Below are positions 1 through 5,032 of a stretch of DNA of 5,391 bases, one piece after another (the first letter of the stretch is position 1; each line of letters starts with the position of its first letter). Location of the stretch: NCBI GenBank assembly GCA_003140705.1, contig PLKU01000023.1, positions 3,077-8,467 on the forward strand, given 5' to 3'. A model generated the notes under the pieces. That model ran no database searches, was not told the DNA's origin, and saw only the letters and a program-made list of their open reading frames with translations. The position numbers and the translations under genes are program-made. The stretch is from Acidobacteriaceae bacterium (lineage in GTDB: Bacteria; Acidobacteriota; Terriglobia; Terriglobales; Acidobacteriaceae).

Positions 1-698
1 GAACGATGCTCTCCCTGCTTCATCAAGAGCGCCATGGAATCCCGGGTTTCCCAGGCGGTGATGGTCATCAGGCAATCTCCCACGACTGCTGAGACCATGC
101 TGATGAACCCCGGCATGGATAGCATTTCCATGGCAATCCTGCGGCCGCCTTCCTGGATGATGGCTACCTCCTCTGCATTGCGCGCAAAGAAGTTGGTGAT
201 ACTGAATGCGCCGGGAAGTGCGGTGCTTCCATTGCTTGCCCGAACGCTGGTGCCGAATCCGAAAGGGCCGATTGCGGAGGGCTGCACGATGACGTCAAGT
301 CCTAAGGCACGCGGTTCCGCGGAACCATCGAAGTATCCCTTCAGGGAGAGGATTTTGCCGGCTTCGATGCGAGCGAAGTCGGCTCCGGCAAGCGCGATTG
401 AACGGCCGGTCGGTGGCAGCCCCTTCATTGGGCCCGTGTTGGTGCCCTTCATGAGCCACTCGGCTGAGACCAATCCCTGGTCGTTATGGGTCAGACTTAC
501 CGTTTCGAAACTCAAGTCGGGGAAGGCGTCCCAGAGGGCTTGTGCGTAGGCTGCGATCGCTGCTCCAGCGAGCGGGCCGGGGGTCGTTGGGTCGGTGTAG
601 GTGCCGCCCTCAGCGAATGTGGCGACAATGCCAGCCGCATCATGCCGATTCCAGGCGTCCGTATAGTGCTGGAAGACTTCTGCTGGAGTCACGGGCAT
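1..698 (-). CDS. SnoaL-like cyclase fused to a C-terminal ABM-like domain (partial, 3' end outside window)
   Basis: Reading the minus strand from the ATG at 698-696 gives 232 open codons to the left edge. Residues 1-130 look like a SnoaL-like (NTF2-fold) ester cyclase: 'AWNRHD' at 15-20, 'TYTDPTTPGPLAG' at 33-45, 'GLPPTGR' at 93-99, 'GADFARIEAGKI' at 105-116 and 'GYFDG' at 121-125 are typical. Residues 164-232 have the pattern of an antibiotic-biosynthesis-monooxygenase-like (dimeric alpha/beta barrel) domain: a first strand, a helix rich in E/R, 'MPGFISM' at 195-201, then 'TITAWETRDSM' at 212-222. This second assignment is less sure. SnoaL relatives catalyse aldol cyclisation in polyketide synthesis or act on unknown small molecules; the substrate here cannot be read. 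An in-frame TAG 9 bases upstream leaves this ATG as the start; there is no Shine-Dalgarno. It is divergent from the propeller gene. The plus-strand reading frame over 34-549 is a shadow. Confidence 0.88.
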   Translation of the reverse strand, partial: MPVTPAEVFQHYTDAWNRHDAAGIVATFAEGGTYTDPTTPGPLAGAAIAAYAQALWDAFPDLSFETVSLTHNDQGLVSAEWLMKGTNTGPMKGLPPTGRSIALAGADFARIEAGKILSLKGYFDGSAEPRALGLDVIVQPSAIGPFGFGTSVRASNGSTALPGAFSITNFFARNAEEVAIIQEGGRRIAMEMLSMPGFISMVSAVVGDCLMTITAWETRDSMALLMKQGEHR

Positions 699-704
699 GC
701 ACGG

Positions 705-713
705 ATGCTAGCA
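705..713 (-). promoter_or_regulatory. Extended -10 promoter for the SnoaL-like gene (leaderless candidate)
   Basis: On the minus strand the sequence reads TGCTAGCAT, a TGn-extended -10 with TAGCAT fitting TANNNT. It ends 6 bases before the ATG at 698. Transcription would begin at or next to the A of the start codon, which agrees with the absence of a ribosome binding site. A perfect TTGACA lies further upstream (738-743 on the plus strand as TGTCAA), but its 27-base distance does not suit this -10. Confidence 0.5.
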
Positions 714-882
714 CTGGAAGTCGAAAATATGCCAGACTGTCAACGGGTTTTCGCGGGGAAGACGATCCATTGGGACCAGACATTGCCAGACTGGACTTCG
801 CGAAATCCGCAACTTTTCAAACACCAGCAAACCGATAGAGAAGTACGATCGCTGAGAAACAATCGCTCAATCGTCCTTCCGG

Positions 883-891
883 TGTTACACT
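883..891 (+). promoter_or_regulatory. Extended -10 promoter for the propeller gene
   Basis: TGTTACACT is a TGn-extended -10 with the hexamer TACACT (4 of 6 to TATAAT). No good -35 lies 16-18 bases upstream. Expected transcription start is near 898, giving a leader of about 39 bases. The leader carries GGAG at 926-929, 7 bases before the ATG at 937. Confidence 0.4.
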
Positions 892-936
892 CTGGCGGGT
901 TTCCTTCCCACCAAATCCAGATCTCGGAGCGGCACG

Positions 937-2784
937 ATGTCTCGTCTTCTTTTCCGATTTCTTTGCATTTTTGCGTTAGCGGCCGCGACCCTTTCCTGCC
1001 TTGCGGCCGATCAGGTTGTCTTCACCCGACTGGGCCCAACCCAATCCAGCCTTTTTATCGCGAACGCCGATGGCTCCGCGGAGCGGCCGCTCACGCAGCC
1101 AGGATCGCTCAATTACAATCCCACCTGGGCTCCCATGGGCGATTGGATCGCCTTTACATCCGAGCGGGCCGGACCCGCCAATCTCTTCCGCATGCATCCC
1201 GACGGTAGCGATGTCGAACGCCTGACCGCCGATGCGGCCTACGACGATCAGGCCGCATTCTCTCCCGATGGGCGGCAGATCGCATTTGTATCGACGCGGG
1301 CCGCGGGTTTTGCGAATCTTTGGATCCTGGATATGGTCACCCGCAAAGCGCGGGCGCTGACCACAGGGCGGGGTGGCGATTTCAGGCCGGCGTGGTCTCC
1401 CGATGGCCGCTGGATCGCCTTCTCTTCGGACCGCGACAGCAGCCTTCCCACCGCGAAAAGCCGTTGGGAGCGGCTCCAACTCGTCGACATCTATCTCATT
1501 CACCCCGACGGCTCGGGGCTCAGGCGTATTTCGCAGCACGGGAACTTCTGCGGCACTCCCAGATGGACGGCTGACAGCAAGAGCGTCGTGACCTACTGCA
1601 TGTCGGCGGAAGACACATGGACGAACCGGACCAAGCTGCTTACGCCTTATGCGGCAGACGCAGCGAACCAGCTCTACAGGATTGATATCGCCACCGGCTC
1701 TATCCTTCCCATCACCAGCGGCCCCGGCGTCAAACTGGCGCCGTCTGTTCTTGCCTCCGGTAAGGTCGCCTATTTGCGTGGTGACGGAGCGAGGATCGAG
1801 ATTGTTTCCGCCGACGGCAAGGTGGGCCCCTCCGACGCGGACATCGCGCCCAATCCCGCTGCCTGGTCTCCGGATGGCAGTCACGTTGTCTACGTCCGTA
1901 CGGGCTTTAGGCCGAGCTCCGAACCAGTGAAGCAATGGAGCCGGAATCCGAACTTTGATCTCTACGCGACCACGACGTTGCCGGCCTACGACCGAACCGG
2001 AATGCGCGTGGCGGTTTCAAACGTCGTTCCCGGCGGCGTCACCAGTCTCATGGTCATCGACGGCAACCAGCCGGCGCGCGCCATCCTCGAGCGAAAGGAT
2101 TTGATCCTGGCCCCGCAATGGTCGCCGGACAGCAAGCAGATCGTTGTCGGCGTGGGCGGCTTCACTGCTTTTCTTGACTTCGCTGCGGGAACCAAAAAGC
2201 CCATCGATCGCGTCAACGGAGGAGCGCAGGTGGCGATTCTCAATGCGGACGGTACCGGCTTTCACCTGGTTACCTCGGGTCCGAACAACAACGCTTTTGC
2301 GGCCTTTTCGCCAGACGGAAGACGCATTGTCTACCGCACCGCCGGACCCGATGGCGAAGGCCTGCGCATCATGAATCTTGCCGACCGCTCGGTGACCGTA
2401 TTGACCGATCAGTACGATAACTTTCCTTTGTGGTCACCGCGCGGAGACCTGATCGCCTTTGTGCGCAACATTGCCGGCGACTTTGAAGTGATGACGGTTC
2501 ATCCCGATGGGAAGGCTATAACCCAGTTGACGCGCACGCACGGCAATGAAGCGCACCTGGCCTGGTCTCCCGACGGCGCGCGGTTATTGTTTACGAGTTC
2601 GCGCATGGGATTCAAGGACGAGACCCTTTACACCGGCAGCCCGCAACCGTATGGCGAGATATTTGTGATGAACTGGGACGGCACCCATGTGGAGCAACTC
2701 ACCGACGACCAGTGGGAAGATGGCGGTCCCGCCTGGCAGCCTCACCATCCCGCCCCAACCTCTGCACAGACTGCTCAAAAATAG
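937..2784 (+). CDS. Exported TolB-like PD40/WD40 beta-propeller protein
   Basis: A complete 615-residue protein. Residues 1-24 form a signal peptide (two Arg, then a hydrophobic run ending near 'CLAA'). A Cys at 21 is present but the preceding T-L-S is a poor lipobox, so a periplasmic or secreted protein is more likely than a lipoprotein. About nine PD40/WD40-like motifs of the form 'W/F-S-P-D-G-x-x-I-A-F' occur at roughly 61-77, 105-121, 150-166, 206-221, 306-322, 391-406, 453-468, 495-511 and 538-556. Several strands end in 'HPDGS', 'NADGT' or 'NWDGTHVEQLT', typical of TolB-type blades. The family serves as protein-interaction scaffolds or fuses to peptidases, but no peptidase domain follows here, so the role is unknown. 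TolB proper is shorter and sits beside pal; no tol-pal gene is visible. GGAG 7 bases upstream supports the ATG at 937. Confidence 0.92.
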   Translation: MSRLLFRFLCIFALAAATLSCLAADQVVFTRLGPTQSSLFIANADGSAERPLTQPGSLNYNPTWAPMGDWIAFTSERAGPANLFRMHPDGSDVERLTADAAYDDQAAFSPDGRQIAFVSTRAAGFANLWILDMVTRKARALTTGRGGDFRPAWSPDGRWIAFSSDRDSSLPTAKSRWERLQLVDIYLIHPDGSGLRRISQHGNFCGTPRWTADSKSVVTYCMSAEDTWTNRTKLLTPYAADAANQLYRIDIATGSILPITSGPGVKLAPSVLASGKVAYLRGDGARIEIVSADGKVGPSDADIAPNPAAWSPDGSHVVYVRTGFRPSSEPVKQWSRNPNFDLYATTTLPAYDRTGMRVAVSNVVPGGVTSLMVIDGNQPARAILERKDLILAPQWSPDSKQIVVGVGGFTAFLDFAAGTKKPIDRVNGGAQVAILNADGTGFHLVTSGPNNNAFAAFSPDGRRIVYRTAGPDGEGLRIMNLADRSVTVLTDQYDNFPLWSPRGDLIAFVRNIAGDFEVMTVHPDGKAITQLTRTHGNEAHLAWSPDGARLLFTSSRMGFKDETLYTGSPQPYGEIFVMNWDGTHVEQLTDDQWEDGGPAWQPHHPAPTSAQTAQK

Positions 2785-2845
2785 TCGCACAGCTTAAGTC
2801 TCCGGAGACGCGGTTCAGTCCCGCGATCACGGGCCTCAACCAGCG

Positions 2846-2905
2846 CATCATCGTCAATTCGCGTTTCGAAGGTATTGGGGCGCTGGAAACGTGGGTTGGC
2901 CTGTT
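2846..2905 (+). repeat. Imperfect ~60-bp direct repeat, copy A
   Basis: It aligns with 4472-4530 in the same orientation. The first 27 bases (2846-2872 against 4472-4498) match at 22 positions without gaps. The last 23 (2883-2905 against 4508-4530) match at 21. The 10-base middle is poorly matched with a 1-base gap. Copy A stays open in one frame as a short peptide ending in a stop at 2922-2924; copy B is broken in that frame. It could be a decayed coding tail, a mobile-element scar or a dispersed intergenic element. Confidence 0.6.
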
Positions 2906-2967
2906 GGCGAAAGTTTACTCTTAAGGCTGGGGTAATTTTCCCGACCCTCGCCATATTACCGGCAGGA

Positions 2968-3008
2968 ATCGGCTCTATCCCAACTATGCCGCGCCGATAG
3001 GTTTTTTT
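2968..3008 (+). terminator. Weak intrinsic terminator candidate downstream of the propeller gene
   Basis: ATCGGC (2968-2973) can pair with GCCGAT (2993-2998), followed after three bases by seven T (3002-3008). The 19-base loop and 6-bp stem make this marginal. It lies about 180 bases past the propeller stop codon and is the only T run in the gap. Confidence 0.3.
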
Positions 3009-3138
3009 GGCTGGCTCAGTGTGGAGCGGCTTTCGTCACTAAGCCACAGGGTAGAAAGGAATCGTCGAAATCGAATCCGATTGGACGGCAAACAAGCGAG
3101 AAAGGGCAGCCGGACGACTGTGCGCACTCACCTACTAC

Positions 3139-3166
3139 CCCACTCAAGCAAAAAAACTTGAGTGGG
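3139..3166. repeat. Perfect inverted repeat, 10-bp arms, A-rich 8-base loop
   Basis: CCCACTCAAG (3139-3148) and CTTGAGTGGG (3157-3166) are exact reverse complements around the loop CAAAAAAA. No T run follows on either strand, so it is not a standard terminator. It lies just upstream of the glycosidase's likely -10 box, over the -35 region, so an operator is possible. The format also resembles dispersed intergenic palindromes I associate with Acidobacteriaceae; that link is from memory and unverified. Confidence 0.85.
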
Positions 3167-3174
3167 ACTCCCGC

Positions 3175-3183
3175 TGGTATGAT
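3175..3183 (+). promoter_or_regulatory. Extended -10 promoter for the glycosidase
   Basis: TGGTATGAT is a TGn-extended -10 with TATGAT (5 of 6 to TATAAT). A TTGAGT at 3158-3163 lies only 14 bases upstream, too close for a normal -35. Transcription would begin near 3190, leaving about 7 bases before the ATG at 3197. That would remove the AGGAA at 3184-3188 from the message, so either this promoter or that ribosome site is probably not the functional one. Confidence 0.4.
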
Positions 3184-3188
3184 AGGAA
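3184..3188 (+). promoter_or_regulatory. Ribosome binding site candidate favouring the start at 3197
   Basis: AGGAA sits 8 bases before the ATG at 3197. The in-frame alternatives, TTG at 3158 (inside the palindrome) and ATG at 3179 (inside the -10 box), have no purine-rich site in front. This supports the 3197 start, unless the transcript begins at about 3190. Confidence 0.4.
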
Positions 3189-3196
3189 CTTCAGTG

Positions 3197-4396
3197 ATGG
3201 AGTTGCGAACTAGGGTACAATTCGGCGCGATAGGCGCTATTTTCGTCGTTGGCTTCTTGCTGTCGACGGTGATAGCGCAGACTGCACAATGCGCGGTTAC
3301 GACGACATCGACCGAGGCCGATGTGGGCTTGAACCCGAGCCAGTTCCGCGGCGTGAACTGGGCCCGCCTGTCCGACCCGGGCTCGTCGTCTGACAACTTT
3401 CACAACGATCCCCTCATTCTGCAAGGTTTAAGTTCTCCGGACTTTTCCGGCGCTCACTACGCGAGCATCCGGGCTCAGGCGGACGCCATACTCGCCGCAT
3501 TCCAAAGCAGTCTCGGTGCCAACACGATCAGGATTCCAGTCAATCCCGAAACCGTACTCTCACCTTGGTGGAACTCCTACCGGGGCATCATCGACGCAGC
3601 GACCGCTAGGGGAATGAACGTCGACCTCTCCTATTGGGCAGAGAACGAGGCGGGCAAAGACAATGTCGTCTCAAACACGGCCCTGTGGAACCAGATGTGG
3701 AACACAATCATCAGCTATTACAAGGCCAACCGTCGGGTCTACTTTAATCCTTTCCAGGAGCCGATAGGCTACAGGGGCACCTCGTGGTTAAATGTCGCTG
3801 CCGAGTGGCTGCAAGTCCACAACAATGTCCCTCGGAACCGGGTCTTTATGCCTGGAACCGGTTACCAGTCGGATCTCACACCGCTATGCAAAGACCCCCG
3901 CTTCGACGGTACCTATCTGGCCTTGCACGTCTATGCATTCCCGTCCTCTCCAAAGTCCTACGATCAGTGGGTCAAGGAGATCAAATCCGGTATCGGTTCC
4001 TGTGCATCGCGTACGGTCGTGGAGGAGTTCGGTGGGCCAATGGACACGGGTGTCAACTACGACGACCCAAATCCGGGCGATTCGCCGAAGATCCCTGGAA
4101 TTGATTACAAGAGCGGGAATTACAGCACTGTCGTAAACCTCCCATACATGCGCGCGATTACGGACGTCATCCACGACGACAATCTCGGCGCAATCGAATG
4201 GGACGCACTCGGCGGCCGCAACTACGACGGTGGCCATGAACCATTCAGCCTCCTGCGGCTCAACCCGAACAGCCCTAACGGCCTGCCCTTGTCGATTCCC
4301 AACGCTACCGGTGTGGACCGTCTCAGATACGCTTGGCACACTGGCAACCGTTCGGCGGGTGCCCCCGGTCCCGATGATCTTTCCAAACCCCGCTAA
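3197..4396 (+). CDS. Secreted GH5-like glycoside hydrolase (cellulase family) with a QEP active-site motif
   Basis: From the ATG at 3197 the protein has 399 residues. Residues 1-33 form a signal peptide: Arg near the start, a hydrophobic run at 9-27, and a likely cut after 'AQCA'. The rest fits a single (beta/alpha)8 barrel of clan GH-A with no carbohydrate-binding module. Landmarks in order are 'FRGVNWARL' at 50-58, 'NTIRIPVN' at 109-116 with the conserved Arg112, 'NPFQEP' at 184-189 with the expected acid/base Glu188, 'LHVYAF' at 243-248 (His-x-Tyr), 'VVEEFGG' at 274-280 with the likely nucleophile Glu277, and 'IEWDALGG' at 333-340. GH5 enzymes cut beta-glucans, mannans and related chains by a retaining mechanism; the subfamily and substrate are not readable here. 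Unusually, the Asn preceding the acid/base Glu is Gln (codon CAG). No partner sugar-use gene is adjacent. An upstream TTG at 3158 would add 13 residues that do not improve the signal peptide. Confidence 0.85.
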   Translation: MELRTRVQFGAIGAIFVVGFLLSTVIAQTAQCAVTTTSTEADVGLNPSQFRGVNWARLSDPGSSSDNFHNDPLILQGLSSPDFSGAHYASIRAQADAILAAFQSSLGANTIRIPVNPETVLSPWWNSYRGIIDAATARGMNVDLSYWAENEAGKDNVVSNTALWNQMWNTIISYYKANRRVYFNPFQEPIGYRGTSWLNVAAEWLQVHNNVPRNRVFMPGTGYQSDLTPLCKDPRFDGTYLALHVYAFPSSPKSYDQWVKEIKSGIGSCASRTVVEEFGGPMDTGVNYDDPNPGDSPKIPGIDYKSGNYSTVVNLPYMRAITDVIHDDNLGAIEWDALGGRNYDGGHEPFSLLRLNPNSPNGLPLSIPNATGVDRLRYAWHTGNRSAGAPGPDDLSKPR

Positions 4397-4564
4397 GGAC
4401 GACCTGTTTCACCGTGACGCGATCGTCGAAGATGCGCAAACTGATCACGCTTCCGCAGAAGTCAATTGGCACATAATCGCCAATGCGTGATTCGAAGGAA
4501 GTCAGTGCTGGAAACGTGACTTGGCCTGTTCTCGTCAACGCATGATCACATAACCGCGATCCCC
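4397..4564. other. Intergenic stretch between the glycosidase and the amidase remnant
   Basis: No gene is supported on either strand. It holds a 6-bp hairpin, ATTGGC (4465-4470) and GCCAAT (4479-4484) with an 8-base loop and no T run, and copy B of the ~60-bp repeat. No amidase sequence continues into it from the remnant on the right, and no clear terminator follows the glycosidase. Confidence 0.6.
4472..4530 (+). repeat. Imperfect ~60-bp direct repeat, copy B (decayed)
   Basis: This is the partner of 2846-2905. The best-kept core, 4508-4530, differs from copy A at two of 23 bases. In the frame that is open in copy A, this copy has a TGA at 4488-4490, a one-base deletion near 4507 and a second TGA after 'LET', so it cannot encode the same peptide. 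The two copies bracket the glycosidase gene and its promoter. Confidence 0.6.
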
Positions 4565-4969
4565 CTACAGGTTGAGAGGGACATCGAACGAAGGGTTGTA
4601 CCCGGCTGCGGCCCCTTCCGAAAGGTTCAACTTTCCCAGCACAACAGCGCCAGCAGTTCGTAGTTTGGCGACAACCGTACTATCGAAGGCCGGTACAAAA
4701 TTCTTTAGAACCGCAGCGCCGCACATAGTTCGAACGCCCTGGGTGTAGCAGAGATCCTTGATCGTGATGGGAACGCCGTGAAGTGGCCCACGATATCGTC
4801 CTGCTTGAATCTCCTGGAGAGCCGCGCTGGCGTCTGCCAGAGCATGTTCGCTCATGACGGTGGCATAACTCTTCAACCGGGGATTGACCTTTGCGATGCG
4901 ATCCAACATCATCCGGGTCAGATCGACAGGCGACAGGTCGTGCGACTGGATTCGCCGCCCGATTTTCCT
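4565..4969 (-). pseudogene. Amidase-signature family N-terminal remnant, truncated at both ends
   Basis: The minus strand is open from just after a TAG (4972-4970) to a TAG at 4567-4565, 134 codons. It is homologous throughout to the N-terminal third of amidase-signature enzymes: 'SHDLSPVDLTR' before the first Met, then from the ATG at 4912 'IAKVNPRLKSYATVM', 'GPLHGVPITIKDL' at 42-54 with the catalytic Lys52, 'FDSTVVAKLRTAGAVVLGKLN' around 76-96 and 'GYNPSFDVPLN' at 104-114. Family members are about 450-500 residues and need a Ser-cisSer pair in a Gly/Ser-rich loop beyond this point; that part is absent here and from the next 160 bases. The first 10-20 family residues are also missing, and no start codon precedes the homologous 'SPVDLTR' in the open frame. 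An internal start at 4912 could at most give a 115-residue inactive product. I read it as a deletion remnant. Confidence 0.8.
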
Positions 4970-4976
4970 CTATAGT
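4947..4976 (+). promoter_or_regulatory. Promoter candidate for the alpha/beta hydrolase
   Basis: TATAGT at 4971-4976 matches 5 of 6 -10 positions. A weak -35, TGGATT at 4947-4952, lies 18 bases upstream. Transcription would begin near 4983, giving a leader of about 50 bases. The -10 box contains, on the other strand, the TAG that closes the amidase remnant's upstream frame. Confidence 0.4.
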
Positions 4977-4984
4977 GGTGACTT

Positions 4985-5019
4985 CGCCGGGCTGCTCACC
5001 AAACGGGAACTTTCCGGCG
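4985..5019 (+). promoter_or_regulatory. Leader hairpin upstream of the alpha/beta hydrolase
   Basis: CGCCGG (4985-4990) and CCGGCG (5014-5019) can form a 6-bp all-GC stem with a 23-base loop. The stem ends 4 bases before the GGAG at 5024-5027. It could modulate translation, but a GC-rich 6-bp pairing can arise by chance. No riboswitch family is recognised. Confidence 0.25.
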
Positions 5020-5032
5020 TAACGGAGATCAA

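Larger units (their letters stand above)
2785..3138. other. Intergenic stretch between the propeller and glycosidase genes
   Basis: I see no credible gene here. A plus-strand frame open to the TAA at 2922-2924 has no start codon after the propeller stop and ends in a peptide that includes 'RFEGIGALETWVGLLAKVYS'; this covers the first copy of the ~60-bp repeat. Other structure: a perfect 12-bp palindrome GTCTCCGGAGAC at 2798-2809, a terminator candidate ending in T7 at 3002-3008, and weak short stems at 3028-3045 (GGCTT/AAGCC). Confidence 0.6.

Noticed and set aside
34..549. Plus-strand open frame of 171 codons
   Set aside because: The minus strand over the same bases encodes a recognisable SnoaL-like protein; the plus-strand product has no family features.
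738..743. Perfect TTGACA (-35) on the minus strand upstream of the SnoaL-like gene
   Set aside because: No acceptable -10 lies 16-18 bases downstream, and the extended -10 is 27 bases away, so the match may be chance.
486..1208. Plus-strand open frame of 240 codons across the divergent intergenic region
   Set aside because: It overlaps the start of both real genes in the wrong frame or strand and its product is low in order, rich in Arg, Ser and His, as expected of a shadow.
976..1935. Minus-strand open frame of 319 codons
   Set aside because: It lies opposite the PD40 propeller gene; its Gly/Arg-rich product is a typical antisense shadow in GC-rich DNA.
2846..2905. Repeat copy A as a tRNA T-arm (TTCGAA present)
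   Set aside because: No acceptor or anticodon stems can be built around it, and copy B does not preserve pairing.
3158..3160. TTG as the glycosidase start
   Set aside because: It sits inside the right arm of the perfect palindrome, lacks a ribosome site and places 13 extra residues before a signal peptide that already begins well at 3197.
3139..3166. Palindrome as an intrinsic terminator
   Set aside because: The A run is in the loop and no T run follows the stem on either strand.
4323..4538. Minus-strand 71-codon frame as the missing C-terminal part of the amidase
   Set aside because: Its sequence lacks the Gly/Ser-rich loop with the catalytic serines and any other amidase motif.
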